Program-made: the position numbers and the translations under genes
The notes under the pieces: generated by a model
Told to the model about the DNA's origin: nothing
Seen by the model: the letters and a program-made list of their open reading frames with translations, nothing else
Database searches by the model: none
Shown here: positions 30,191-41,510 of the stretch, piece after piece
Layout: every line of letters starts with the position of its first letter
How positions within the stretch are numbered: position 1 is the first letter of the stretch
Origin: Agapetus fuscipes
Taxonomy: Eukaryota; Arthropoda; Insecta; Trichoptera; Glossosomatidae
Assembly: GCA_951799405.1 (NCBI GenBank)
Contig: OX637344.1
Coordinates: 3,782,001-3,846,000 of the forward strand
DNA: 64,000 nt
Reading direction: 5' to 3'

Positions 30191-30640
30191 ACTCTGTAAC
30201 TTCTGTATTGGCGGCTTCGCGGCTTGGGTACCAAAGGATTACTCAAGCTTCACAGAACCGCAGCCTGTATTTATATATGACCAAGGCCTAATCTAGCATG
30301 ATCCAGACCATACGAGACACCTCTGGAAACATCCTTTAGAGAGAGTGCAAGAAGTACAAGGTGCAAAATATCAAATACTTTCGTCTAAACACACACACAC
30401 ACATATATAGGAAATTAACCTAGACACACAATCATAAAATACGTAAGCATGAATTATACATTCGGAACAGTATATTGTTACGTATATTTTTATATATTGT
30501 TACGTTTTTAGAGCGGGTTCTATGTTTATCAAAACTGCGGTTTATTTATTCACTTTCAGTTTCAACAGAGTTATACATGTGAACAGTACCAAGGTTGATT
30601 TCTATCTGTTTCTCCAAGAGATCTTGGTCCTGATTTATAA
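30191..30640. other. no feature recognised; short CA repeat
   Basis: Contains (AC)n at about 30390-30405. Otherwise unclassified. Confidence 0.35.
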
Positions 30641-30655
30641 TCTATCTATAATTTT

Positions 30656-30681
30656 TTTTTTTTTTTTTTTTTTTTTAATTG
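30656..30681. repeat. oligo-T tract
   Basis: More than 20 T residues next to a CTATCTATAATT patch, probably the end of a minus-strand retroelement. Confidence 0.8.
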
Positions 30682-30751
30682 TGCACAACAGGTCACCCTT
30701 ATTACAGTGCACCCTCACAGCTATCAACACGCTGGGAGGAACTCTAGGACA

Positions 30752-30885
30752 ATCTAAGTTGCAAGAATATATTCATTCAAAGCTCTCAGATGTATGCCCA
30801 CAAACAAACACGTGTAGTTCGCGCTTACAAATGCTGATTGAGTACTTACAAATAAAATCCAAATCTCAACTGAACATAAGATTAT
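30752..30885 (-). repeat. RTE-tail 3' half
   Basis: Plus strand ATCTAAGTTGCAAGAATATA, CTCTCAGATGTATGCCCACA, GTTCGCGCTTACAAATGC; stops at CAACTGAACATAAG. Confidence 0.85.
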
Positions 30886-31596
30886 TGAGATAATTTTCGA
30901 AACATGGAGAATCGTTACATACCACTGGATTTCACCAGAATATTCTATTCAACACTTAGTTAATATCGAACAAATTCAAATTATTATTGGGTACCTACCT
31001 AATTTCTACTTATCTCTAGAGTTTTCATAGACTTATTATTAACTAACACAGACAAATTAAACCACAACTCCTAACATCTTGTTTATTCGTAGCAGTATTA
31101 ACGCGACGGTAGGGATTTAACACGACGTTTTATACTAGGAGTACAATTCAGTACGTTGGTTTGAATATCAATCTATACCCTTTATGTTCTCATCTAATGC
31201 GTAGTTTAGATTAGATTAGATTACATACGACGAGTAGTTTGTATAATAATACGGTTAACAATTCAATTAACTAATTGATAAACACGGTATTGATATTAAT
31301 TTAAATTAATAATTGATTAATCAGAAGTTATGACGCCATTGGGAGGTTATTTACGGTGTTAAATAGTAACGGGCATAGCTGCAAAGTAATGCAGATTTAT
31401 TGATGAATAACTGTGTGAAACATTGGATTACAATCATAATTATGACTTGTTACTTTTGTTTACAGCATGCCTGTTCTCTATAGAAAGAATTATACCAATT
31501 AATGAAAAATGATTTGTTATTATATTTAACCCTTTTAGACTGTGTGTATGTTTAAACATACGTAAATTAAAAATAAACATTATAGTAATATAATAA
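30886..31596. other. no feature recognised
   Basis: AT-rich with a short GATTA run at 31207-31224 and no other recognisable feature. Confidence 0.3.
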
Positions 31597-31887
31597 TTTA
31601 CGATAATTTATTTGGTGAGCGCTGTTTTTGTGTGTATCACACCTCAAGAGTCCTCTTCGAGCTTGGTCAACACTGTAGAAAGCGCCAATTCTCAAGTAAG
31701 ATTCAATTGCTGTGAGGCTGGATGGACCTTTGGTGACCGGTCATTGGTAAAAGTTTATGAATTTTCCAACCCAGCGAAGAGCAAATTTGAAAATATAAAT
31801 GGTATACTTTTTGTGCTCCGCAGGGATTCGAGCCCACAGCCCTCCATTTAGAGTCGGAAGTGCTACCACTGGACTACAGACCGATCA
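31597..31887 (-). mobile_element. SINE-B copy, type B tail
   Basis: Begins (minus) GATCGGTCTGTAGTCCAGTG, holds GGGCTCGAATCCCTGCGG and ends GTGTGATACACACAAAAACA / GCGCTCACCAAATAAA. Confidence 0.9.
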
Positions 31888-32200
31888 AAACGTATTCATC
31901 TTCAGAGAATTTTGTAGGTAGTTGAATAGGATATAATGTACCACGTTAAAATTTACCACAGTGGTTTTGTTTCAATATGAACTAACAGGGTTTGTCGCTA
32001 AGCTTGTTTCTGTCTCTAACCGGATTAAGTCTCTCTGTCTCTCTGTTGGAACATCACAGACGGGGGTTTACCCTGTCCCCTCGTGCGCAGGATATTTCCT
32101 TCTTCATCCAGCTGACTTCAGAGGAATCTTTCTTTTGTCTTGTCACTGGACCGGAAACAGGAGACTGATTACCCGACGGAAACGAAAATTAAAACGTACA
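31888..32200. other. no feature recognised
   Basis: A C/T-rich 82-codon open frame without a known motif. Confidence 0.3.
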
Positions 32201-32204
32201 AATA

Positions 32205-32495
32205 ATGTTTAGGATTTTTTTTCGGAGTTGCGTTCACAACGATTGGGTGATAAACGAGTGTGGTATAAAAGAGAATATGAGAATGAAAGTACAAAAAAAA
32301 ACCACGATGAGATGGTTTGGACATCTTGAAAGAATGGATGATGAACGGCTAACGAAAAAAGTGTACAGAAGAAATGTCAGAGAGATGCGTAGAAGGGGAA
32401 GACAGGAAGGAATGGATAGACAAAATAGGTGAGATTGCAAAAGAATGGAAACTTTAGAATGATAATAAGAGAAGAGTAGGTATGAGGAAAGTGAT
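32205..32495 (+). pseudogene. RTE-like LINE ORF C-terminal fragment
   Basis: MRWFGHLERMDDERLTKKVY matches residues near 678-698 of the ORF at 27 kb. Frames break at about 32440. RTE-tail copies follow, but on the other strand. Confidence 0.85.
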
Positions 32496-32499
32496 GAAT

Positions 32500-32760
32500 A
32501 TTTTATCTATCTTTAATCTAAGTTGCAAATATATACTACTTTTAAGATTCATGTAAAATGTATTCCCATACGCAGACACGTAAAAGTTCACGCTTACATA
32601 TACCACATGTGGACTTACAATATAAAAACTCAATCTCAAATGAACATACGCCTTACAACTCTTGCCGACCTTCCCGGAAACAGGGGTGACATGGCAAAGG
32701 GAACGATTGTTTACTGTATACCCTCAGGTCAGCCTTATCAATACCTATGAGTCAAGGAAC
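32500..32760 (-). repeat. RTE-tail copy, full length
   Basis: Plus strand CTTTAATCTAAGTTGCAAAT to CAATACCTATGAGTCAAGGA. Confidence 0.9.
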
Positions 32761-32762
32761 TA

Positions 32763-33001
32763 TAATCTTTAATATCTATAATCTAAGTTGCAAGGATATA
32801 TTAACATTTAAAGCTCTCAAATGCATGCCCACAAACAAACACGTGTAGTTCGCTATTACAAATGCTGAATGTGCACTTACAAATAAAATCCAAACCTCAA
32901 ATGAACATAAGCCCTACAACTTTTGCCGACCTTCCCTGACACAGGGGTGACATTGGAAAAGTGAACCATTTTCCTCATACCAACTTATAAGTCAAGGAAT
33001 G
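32763..33001 (-). repeat. RTE-tail copy, tandem neighbour
   Basis: Plus strand ATCTATAATCTAAGTTGCAA to CAACTTATAAGTCAAGGAAT, directly following the copy at 32500 in the same orientation but of a different subtype. Confidence 0.9.
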
Positions 33002-33074
33002 TCAAGGAACCCTGGATGGAATTTTAAGGCAGGCACAGATAACAAAGTCTTAGGGAAAACAATACCCAAAATAT

Positions 33075-33890
33075 TTAATTCAAATGTGTTTTTTTTGATT
33101 GTTATATAAATAAATAACACCTTATTAACTTTAAAACACTGTTTATATTTCACAAAATTATCATAAATTTAAAAAATTAAATTTAGATTAACTACTAACG
33201 TTTTCGACCAATATGGTCATCCTCAGGTAGTAAATTTTTATCAGAGTTTAAAATAGTCAATATATGAGTCAGATAGGTAAAATTAATTTAATTAATAAAT
33301 AAGAATGTAAAAAAGTCCAAAAATAAAATAAGTAATACATTAGGATAAATTATTGAAATAAGAGCTATTTTTTGAAAACAAATAATCATACAAAATAAAA
33401 GAATATAAAAATAAAACATTTCAAGCACACAATAAAAATCATACGATAGATAACAGCCATGGATATAATTAGAAAGAAGAAGAAGATAGTTCACCTGTCA
33501 AAAACTATATGTTAAAAGGGTTTAAAGAGAATTAAAATAAATACAATTAGACAAACAAAAAAGCAAGAGAACTAAAATGTATGTGGAGACATAAGTAAAG
33601 GAGAGACGGGAGGGATCTGGATGTTAACTGCTACACTTTTGTGTCTGTTTATTTGAAGAGCTTCAAAAACCTTCAGACGCCTGCCATCACACTCCGAGTG
33701 CAAAACCACCGTATTGTCAATGTTAAATGAATGATTATTTTCTATACAATGGTCAGCCATTTCAGAATGCGCTGACAGGCCCCTGAACGCTCTGACATGT
33801 TCCTTCAATCTTGTTTCAATCGACCTACCCGTCTCTCCTATGTAGACGGACTGGCAATCATTACAACTAAGCTTATAAACTCTTTATAGC
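33075..33890 (-). mobile_element. Penelope-like retroelement, 5'-truncated
   Basis: On the minus strand: a GIY-YIG endonuclease coding end (33572-33885), an AT-rich 3' UTR, then CTGAGGATGACC / GGTCGAAAACG at 33190-33225 and a tail with AAACAGTGTTTTAAAGTTAA. GIY-YIG plus this arrangement is diagnostic of Penelope-like elements. The same tail occurs at 38390-38450. Confidence 0.8.
33572..33885 (-). pseudogene. GIY-YIG endonuclease fragment
   Basis: The minus strand encodes VYKLSCNDCQSVYIGETGRS then IETRLKEHVRAFRGLSAHSE and ADHCIENNHSFN. YIGETGR..ETRLKEH with the preceding CNDC pair is the GIY-YIG endonuclease as found at the C terminus of Penelope-like ORFs. The open frame begins only at KEH (33808), but similarity extends upstream to 33885 in the same frame. 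The reverse transcriptase is absent. Confidence 0.85.
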
Positions 33891-34860
33891 TTTATATAAC
33901 AATCAAAAAAACATGAATTTTCACAGTGTTAATACACAAACCATAAAAAATACAAATGTGTTTTGTTCAAAGGGTTATCATGTAATCATGTTATAACACC
34001 GTCTTGATTATTTCTCATTCGCTCTCATATGACAGGCATGCGAGTGCGTACTAATCTACTGGATCCATCGATAAATAGAACTGGATGGGCTAAGAAATCA
34101 ATACGTTGAGAATTAGAAATACGCTACCCCACTCATCACACAAAAATCCAAATTCAGTCTGTCGGTAACCTTCCAACTGTGAACAGGTGTGTTATCTAAT
34201 TGGAAACAAATCCATATAAATGCCAAACTGGGTATTTTCTAAACGTGCCAAAAAAAGAGAGTAAATGTGTTATAGAACATGGAATAATATTTCACTTTAA
34301 TCACTATTCTATATGATTACGTCGATAAAATTTATTTTTTGTTTGTCGAAATATTTTGTTCGCGAAAGTGACAGCCATTTCTAGAACTAGTGATGTTCAA
34401 ATATAAAGGTACTTGCTTCTTCAAGTATGTAACTTCTATGCTTGCGGTAATAGATACTTGTGAAAATCATCCCGTACACAATGAGGTGGGAACATTTTTG
34501 AATTCGGATACTTTCAACAACACTAGTAACTAAGTCTGTTGCCATGGTGATTCCATGGTGATGTGTAAATAGATTGAAGACCGAGTAGAGACACGTCGCT
34601 TACATAGAAAATAACAAAAGCATTTCATATGTCGTGAGCGAGACACCACTATTAACAATGTATGGTGTCAAAGACGGTGCATCATGTCGATTGGTACTAA
34701 ATCACATACATAGCCCTTCCATTCAATACACTTCCATGACTGGATCTACATATGATAATAATATCTACTGGATTATGTGCGGAAACCGAGCATTATAATA
34801 CTAAGGGGTATATAGCAATGGCTGGTGTAAATGAGGCACTAAGTACCAAAATATTTCTAC
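33891..34860. other. no feature recognised
   Basis: Unclassified AT-rich DNA. CTTTATATAACAATCAAAAA at 33888 repeats the Penelope-like tail sequence. Confidence 0.3.
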
Positions 34861-34865
34861 GATTC

Positions 34866-35165
34866 AACGCAACTAAGCTGCACATATAGTGAAGCTTCTT
34901 GTCGCATTATCCCCGAAGGTTTCGCTTGTGGCGAGAGGAAACTATACATTTATACAGGTAAGGGGGCCGGCCTTATGCCAACCACTTCAATTTAAGTGAA
35001 AGTTTCCCACGCATCTTCATATGATACGGATCGACTTCGTCGCCATCTTGTAAAACGTCACTTTTGATAGTTCAATTTTTTCTCAGCCCCCTTAAAAGTA
35101 AATAGGTTCCACTCGCCACATGTGAAACGATCCGGGGATAACGCGTCAAGAAGTTACACTATACG
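34866..35165. repeat. two SINE-A 3' parts in inverted orientation
   Basis: 34866-35012 is minus (ACGCAACTAAGCTGCACATA ... ACTTCAATTTAAGTG); 35083-35165 is plus (CCCCCTTAAAAGTAAATAGG ... GTTACACTATACGTGTTG). The spacer is unclassified. Confidence 0.75.
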
Positions 35166-35214
35166 TGTTGTTTGCTTGCTCATGTGTTTGCTCATGAAAA
35201 ACTTCCAAACTACA

Positions 35215-35345
35215 CGATGTTCACACTTTTGTAGTATTATATCTCGTAGAAAATAGTAAAAAAAGTGCATTTACCTGAGAAACGCATTTTAGCTTAATAT
35301 GTCACTTATTCAGTTTTACCTTTAAGGTATCGGTACTTTATGTGT
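35215..35345 (+). repeat. Rep-E copy
   Basis: TCTCGTAGAAAATAG, GTGCATTTACCTGAGAAACG, ATATGTCACTTATTCAGTTT and ACCTTTAAGGTATCG. Confidence 0.75.
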
Positions 35346-35439
35346 TATACATGGTGTAGTGATAGTTTTGTAATTTGTAAGGAGATATGTCATCCCCCCA
35401 GGGCTTGTTTGGCTTATGCACCATTTGATTGTCTATGGA

Positions 35440-35953
35440 TGTCGTGTTAGAGGAAGACTGAGAAAGGTATGGATGGACCAAATATCCGAAATTGCGAATG
35501 AATGGAATATCCAGAGTCATAATTAAAGAACAACCTGTATGAAAAAGATTATCTAAACTCTGGAGGAAATGAAAGAAGTATGTAAGGACAGAAAGAAATG
35601 GAGGTTGATCTGTAATGTTATTTGTTTTCTGTTTTAGTTTTGATGCCCATAGATATTATTATTTATTGATTTACAAAATGTTATTTGTCTCGTATGTTTC
35701 TTGACTTATAGGTTTGTATGCGGCTGACCACCTATGCTGTAAAAATGGTTCACTTTGCCAATGTCACCCCTGTCTCAGGGAAGGACGGCAAGAGCTGCAG
35801 GGTGTATGTCCATTTGACATTTGGTTTTTGTGTTGTAGGTTCACATGCGGCATGTGCAAGCGCGAACTTGTACGTGTCTGGTTGTGAAAATGCATCTAAT
35901 GTGAATCTCCAATGTAACATATCTTTGCAACTAAGATTAGATTAGATTAGATG
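35440..35953 (+). mobile_element. 5'-truncated RTE-like LINE
   Basis: Ends of the ORF (KVWMDQISEIANEWNIQSHN, then KDRKKWRLICNV with a stop between), 3' UTR, RTE-tail (35700-35935) and GATTA units. It has the same early stop region as the copy at 27 kb, but with a different stop (TAA). Confidence 0.9.
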
Positions 35954-36424
35954 ATTCAAACATGACCTTGGAAATGAAGTTGTCTCAGCAAATTCTACAC
36001 AATCTGAGCTAAGAAAAGAACGTAATACACGTTAATGTGGGAGATGTTTGAATTGCTTTCAAGATAAATTTCTAGCATTCATAAGACACATTGGTCCAGT
36101 ACACACGCAAACATTGCTCATGTGAAATTACCTCGGTTGGAGATAAGACAGACAGGCACTAAGGTGACGATGTATGTTTTGTAATGGTACCCCTTTAGTT
36201 GTATGTAAATTAAAGCATCTATTGTAAATGCGATCTAGAACAATCTGTCTGAGCGTAATCCCGAACTAATGCCAGATACAAATCTATTTATTAAAGAAAT
36301 GATTGAAATGCTGTGTTTGAAGCTTCTCGATATACAGTATATGTGATTGTTTCTGTGACGCCTTCCGCTACAACGTCTATTTTTTATTTATAAAATACCC
36401 CCAAATCTATATACTCTAATCTAA
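35954..36424. other. no feature recognised
   Basis: No ORF or known repeat. Confidence 0.3.
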
Positions 36425-36712
36425 TCTATGTATGTTGAAAAATATATGTAACATTAAGGATTTATTACATTTGTAGGGATTGTGTGTTCACACAGTGAAA
36501 ATTCATATTTTTTTATTTATTTTATTTATTTTTAATTAAAGATTTACATTATATGCACTTTCACAAACAGACATGCAGAAGTTCGCGCTTTAACATTCCG
36601 CATGTGGTCCTACAATATAAAAACCCGAATCTCACATGGACATACACCCTGCAACTCTTGCCGACCTTCCCTGAAAACAGGGGTGATATTGGCAAAGTGA
36701 ACCATTTTCTAT
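36425..36712 (-). repeat. RTE-tail copy with a 70-base insertion
   Basis: The copy is split at 36465-36534. The flanks ATTAAGGATTTA (36453-36464) and ATTAAAGATTTA (36535-36546) are a 12-base duplication with one change. The insert has GTTCACACAGTGAAAATTC, like Penelope-like tails. Confidence 0.85.
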
Positions 36713-36747
36713 ATTTCTTTCTATAATCTATCTCAACTCTATTTTTG

Positions 36748-36930
36748 TATATCTTTAATTTAACTCGCAAAGATAGATGGAAATGGACCTATATTTAATG
36801 TATACCCACAAGCAGGCACATGCAAGTACGCGCTAAGACATGCTGCATGTGTACGTACAAAAGAAACCACACTCCACATGACCATAGAGCTTGCAACTCC
36901 TGCCCTTTTCTCTGAAACGAGAAGGCACAA
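36748..36930 (-). repeat. RTE-tail copy, subtype b, decayed
   Basis: Plus-strand TGTATACCCACAAGCAGGCA, GTACGCGCTAAGACATGCTG, TTGCAACTCCTGCCC. Confidence 0.75.
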
Positions 36931-37004
36931 TACCATCTGATATACGATATATAGAAGGCGTTGGGTGGCATCGACATAACTATTTAAGTTAAATAATTTT
37001 GTTA

Positions 37005-37200
37005 GGATTTATTTGGAGAGCGCTGTTTTCGTGTGACCTCAAGTTGCTATAGAAAGTGCCACTTCTCAAGCAAGACTCAGTTGACTGCAGACTGGATGGA
37101 CCTTTGACGACCGGTCTTTGGTAAAGGTGTATGATATTTTCATTCCAGCGAATAGTAGTACATTTGAAAATATACATGGTATATTTTTTGTGTTCCGCCT
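37005..37200 (-). mobile_element. SINE-B copy, type B tail, head missing
   Basis: GGATTTATTTGGAGAGCGCT, CAAGCAAGACTCAGTTGAC and TGGACCTTTGACGACCGGTC. The tRNA module is cut at 37200. Confidence 0.8.
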
Positions 37201-37204
37201 TAAT

Positions 37205-37295
37205 CGCTTATTAATTCGTGTCTGCTTGTGAGAATGCGTGTAAGATGAATCTTAAATGTTATATTATATCATTGAAATTTAAATTATAGATTATA
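37205..37295 (+). repeat. RTE-tail 3' scrap
   Basis: CGTGTCTGCTTGTGAGAATG ... AAATTTAAATTATAGATTAT. Confidence 0.7.
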
Positions 37296-37735
37296 AATAA
37301 CCTCTCAATGAGCTGTCATTTTCACACGGCTTTTTATAGATGACAACACCGGGGGTAGTTAGATTTAGGGCTAGCTGCTAATACGGCCGAGTGACATCAC
37401 AATTTCTGCCGCCAACTTAAATGTGCGGAGTCCAATTTAAGGGTCAAATTTTCGCTTAGGGCTCTGTTGTACAGGCCTTGTGTCATACATGAGATAAATC
37501 CTTAACTAAGACGTTGGATTCGTTAATTAGATTAACCCTCTCATTACCATGCGAGGGGTGCGTAGGAATAAAACCGCAAAAGGAAGGCGTGCGTGAGGAG
37601 GCAGAACTTAATTAAAATAGTGGTAGCTTCAAGGGTTAATTAATAATTAGTTCATCGAGAACTAACTGACAATGCAAAGTTTTATTTAAATGGAAAACCT
37701 GTAGCATAAAATATAAAGACGTACATGACTTAGTA
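37296..37735. other. no feature recognised
   Basis: Unclassified; no coding signal. Confidence 0.3.
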
Positions 37736-37736
37736 G

Positions 37737-37838
37737 CCCCGTATTTTCAACGTTAGTATAGCAACTTTATACTGAAATAAAAGTACGCACTTATGTCCCT
37801 ATAAAGTGACATAATATGCTAACGTTGAAAATACCGCT
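37737..37838. mobile_element. short MITE-like hairpin
   Basis: CGTATTTTCAACGTTAGTAT at 37740 pairs with ATATGCTAACGTTGAAAATA ending at 37834. A second member is split around 41119-41470. Confidence 0.75.
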
Positions 37839-38055
37839 GCTGAAACTGAACAAAAATGATAGTCAAATAAAGAACGATGTCGCTGCTGTGACGTTAGGGT
37901 CTTTAAAATCGGTTAGATTTTTTTTTAAAGATTTGTGAAGAGGAATGCACTTTTGGACATTTTTTCTAGAGCGCCGTACTGTGCAAACTCCCTTCAAGGG
38001 CGATTAACATCATTATTTTTTTTTCTTTTATAAAAAATATTTAATGGTTTTTTAC

Positions 38056-38232
38056 CTGGGGTGGAAGTCTCATCACCACGGTAATTCTTACCTACCGAAT
38101 ACCGGTAATATTTGTATGAAGACCTGTCAATACAAGATGGCCGCAAGTGAACAGGTGATTAGTCTTCAAACAAATATTACCGATATTCGGCAGATAAGAA
38201 TTACCGTGGTGATGAGACTTCCAGCACTGGTC
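38056..38232. mobile_element. MITE-like hairpin, about 70-base arms
   Basis: GGAAGTCTCATCACCACGGT at the left end is complemented by ACCGTGGTGATGAGACTTCC at the right; the centre AAGATGGCCGCAAGTGAACA recurs in the element at 49134-49328. Confidence 0.85.
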
Positions 38233-38299
38233 AGAAACAGTTATTAATACTATCAATTGAGAATTCATTATTAAATATTTTAATAATTTATCCAGGTCG

Positions 38300-38480
38300 A
38301 ACTTATTAAACAAAATCAGGGTCAAAGTTATTGTCCATAGGGCACGGCGCAGGCGGGGTTCGAAATTGCGCTCGTTTCATTAACGTAACGTAAACAGTGT
38401 TTTAAAGTTAATAAGGTGTTATTTATTTATATAACAATAAAAAACGTAAATTCGAGTGCCGACGTCTTATCCGCTTGACC
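38300..38480 (-). mobile_element. SINE-C copy interrupted by a Penelope-like tail
   Basis: GGGTCAAAGTTATTGTCCAT, GGCGGGGTTCGAAATTG and GAGTGCCGACGTCTTATCCG are SINE-C. Between them, 38390-38450 matches the end of the Penelope-like element at 33 kb (ACAGTGTTTTAAAGTTAATA, AGGTGTTATTTATTTATA). Confidence 0.6.
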
Positions 38481-38694
38481 ATACAAACCACAGCGATTTT
38501 TGTTGGTGTTGAAAGTCTTAATATTTCTTTACGACTTTGCATACGTTTTTATATTGAATTTATCTTCGCTTATAAACATACCTTCCTTAATAATTGATTC
38601 TTCTCCATATAATATTGTTTGTTTGTTTACCGAGGTCAAGGAATGTTTCATAGACACAGTGTCTGGAAAAGCGATCGTTTAGTGTTATAAAAGT

Positions 38695-39960
38695 GCTGGA
38701 CTTATATGCTCTGGACTGGTGACAGCGTAGAACGGCACAGCGACAAAACAACACATGACAGGACGACACATAACAGAACGACACATGACAGAACATCACA
38801 TGGCAACACCTCACTTGGCATTACATCAATGACAGAACATCACATGACGAAACATCACAATGATAAAACAACACAGAAAATACATCACTATGACAAAACA
38901 TCACAATATAACAAAACATCACATGTCTAAAATGGAACATACCAAAAACGGCACATGACAAAACATCATAAACAACGCAAACATTTATTTTGTCTATTAT
39001 GACTTACAGATTATATTAGAGGCTGATTTATTTATTTTATTTTCTACATGATAAAAGAGCGCCGTTTTTGTGTGTGTCACACCTTTTAGCGTGAGGCTAC
39101 CAACCTCACCTGTAAAAATTAATGCACACTATGCCGTTGCCACCCCTGCATAAGTTGTAAAATTTGTACCTTAGAGCATAAACAACGGAAGTCCACTTTT
39201 TTGCGTTTTTGAGTTAATGATGCGGAAATTATTATAATTAGTTGTTCTATAAGTGGTGAAAATATTGAAGTCCTCGGACTCATAGTTACTGAGATATCAA
39301 GTGTAATAAATATGGGATGCATGATGAAAGTGCGAGCATAAACCACGGAAATTCCACATGCGTTGTTCACATTACTTCACATTAAATAAATATCGATAAA
39401 AGAAGATAAACAGTTTTTACAGATCAAAAATATCTCGTCTAGTGTAGAAGTTATGATGGTTTTATAAAAGTGCACATTTTCACTTAATTTCGTCTCCTGC
39501 CAATTTTACTAAATGTAACTGCCGTTGTTTATGCTCTTAGGTACAGAAATGTATGCACATATTGGTTTTGCATGACTAATCTATTTTTACAAAGTTGCAA
39601 AGATATTTGTTTCTCTGTCTCACTTTTTTGTCATCCCGTTTTCTATTTTGTGATGTTTTGTCAAGTGTTCCTTTTTATGTGCCGTTTATGGTATGTTCTG
39701 TATAGGCATGTGATGTTTTGTCTTTTGCTACTTTCCTGTGGTGTTTTGCCTCTGTAATGTTTTGTCATATGTGATGTTTTGCCATTGCGATGTACTTTCC
39801 CGTTCTGTTTTGTCATTGTAATGTTTTGTCATTGTAATGTTTTGTAATGTGATGCTCTGTCATGTGATATTTTGTCACTGTGTCGTTCTGTCATGTGCCG
39901 TTCTGTTATGTCACGTGTTGTTTTGACACTATGGCGTTCTATCATGGAACCTTCTGGACT
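38695..39960. mobile_element. second foldback-like element
   Basis: The left arm (38735-38985) is tandem ACATGACAGAACATCAC-type units; the right arm (39630-39925) is the reverse complement. The ends correspond: GAACGGCACAGCGACAAAAC on the left, GTCACTGTGTCGTTCTGTC on the right. The core is larger than at 3.2 kb and holds an inverted pair: TTTGTACCTTAGAGCATAAA at 39162 and TTTATGCTCTTAGGTACAGA at 39528. The two loci with the same arm design support a real family. Confidence 0.7.
39035..39092 (-). repeat. L2-like LINE tail scrap
   Basis: AGAGCGCCGTTTTTGTGTGT then GTCACACCTTTTAGC resembles the tail at 5695-5740. Confidence 0.6.
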
Positions 39961-40198
39961 CTGATATTCTATCACCTTCGATGTGATGGCACCATAAAAG
40001 CGAATGGATCGCTTATGGTAATTCTAACCCAAAACTTTGTCCACTGTGCGGGGCTCGTCCGAAATCAGGAAGTTTTATTTGCGTGATGTGTAAGAAAATA
40101 CGAAAAATATTGCACGCAGTAAAGAATAATCTTGCTTTCGTATAAACATGAATTGAAATAAAAGTTTGATAGAAGATACACTCGTATGTTTGTATAAA
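39961..40198. other. no feature recognised
   Basis: Short unclassified spacer. Confidence 0.3.
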
Positions 40199-40836
40199 AA
40201 ACGCTGCACTGCATATAGTATAACTTTTTGCAGGGTTTTGCCCGAAGTGTCGCATGTGGCGAGTTAGAACAATTTATTTTTACAGGTAAAGGGGCTGGCC
40301 TTACGCCATCCACTACAGTTGAAGTGAGGGTTTCCCAGCTCTCGAGTTGGCTGGTACTTATTTCTTTGCCGGAAAAAAAACGCAACTAAGCTACACATAT
40401 AGTGTAGCTCCTTGCCGAGCTATCCCCGAAAGGGTCGCATGTGGCGAGTGTAACCCCTTTATTTTTACAGGTAAGGGGGCCGGCCTTACGCCAACCACTT
40501 CAGTTGAAGTGGAGATTTCCAAGCTCCCGAGAGTGCTAGTAGGTACTCATTTCTTGTGAAGGCTGAGTAAGCATTGCCGGTATTTTATTTTTGTGGTTTG
40601 AAATAAACACCGAAACGGGAAATCATTTCTGACACCCTGGGTGGGATTCGAATCCGAGCTCTCGGCATTGAATTCAAGCACTCTACCACCTGAGCTATCG
40701 ACCGGACTTTATTTTGGGTTTTGAAATAAACACCAATACGACAAATCATTTCTTAAGACCTCGGTGGGATTCGAACCCAAACACTCTTGCATGGAATGCA
40801 AACACTCTACCAAATGAGCTAGCTATCGACCGGACC
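40199..40836 (-). mobile_element. SINE-A inserted in SINE-A
   Basis: The central copy (40376-40706) is full length: minus-strand GTCCGGTCGATAGCTCAGGT, GATTCGAATCCCACCCAG, ending GCTTAGTTGCGTTTTTTT. It interrupts another minus-strand SINE-A, whose head is at 40707-40836 (GGTTCGAATCCCACCGAGG) and whose 3' part is at 40199-40372. The join falls in the same place of the outer copy, at ...CCCAAAATAAA / CCGG. Confidence 0.85.
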
Positions 40837-41032
40837 GAAGTGGACCGCTACCAACATATAACATTATACACCAATCTAAAAGTCAACGAAAAAAATAATA
40901 AATGTATTTTGTATAAAAACGTTTTGTTACAAGGTGAGTTAGTTTTACTTTCAACTGAAAAAAAGTGCCTAGACAATTTTGTCAGTTTCATACAGTACAA
41001 AGTCGCTACAATAAGTTTGAAACAACCTAAGG

Positions 41033-41502
41033 CCCGTTATTTTCAACGTTAGCATAGCGACTTTATACTGAATGCAAAGGACGCACATACGCCAATTGTG
41101 TGGGTAGTTTATTTTATCAGTCACCTATGAATGTAATTTGAAAGAGGATGTGAAAGTTAAAGTACAAAAGAATGTGATGAGATGGTTTGGGCATGCGAAA
41201 AGAATGAATGATGATAGACTGACAAAGTATGTATACAAAAAAAGTGTGAAAGGAAAAAGAGGAAAGGGACGACCGAGAAAAGTATGGAGTGATCAGATTG
41301 AGGAGATTGTGAAAGAATGGGATATACAAAGTGAGCGTCAAAGAAGAAAATGCATGAAAAAGGTGATGGATATGAAGGAATTGAAAGAGGTATGTCAGGA
41401 TAGGAAAAATGGGGGCAACTCTGTCGAGGCTCTGGCCACCCATAGCGGAATGGCGACAGAGTTACAGTTACAGTTACCTATGCTCACTTTGAAAATACCG
41501 GA
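41033..41502. mobile_element. MITE-like hairpin split by a LINE
   Basis: CGTTATTTTCAACGTTAGCA (41038) and the right end CTCACTTTGAAAATACCGG (41483) are the two ends of the hairpin family seen at 37737. The LINE piece lies between. Confidence 0.6.
41117..41470 (+). pseudogene. RTE-like LINE, C-terminal ORF fragment
   Basis: An open 135-codon frame encodes MRWFGHAKRMNDDRLTKYVY, GRPRKVWSDQIEEIVKEWDI and RRKCMKKVMDMKELKEVCQD, then SVEALATHSGMATE and a short (GTTACA)n end. It keeps the Cys codon that is a stop at 27 kb. This subfamily ends in GTTACA units and lacks RTE-tail. Confidence 0.88.
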
Positions 41503-41510
41503 CATAACAT

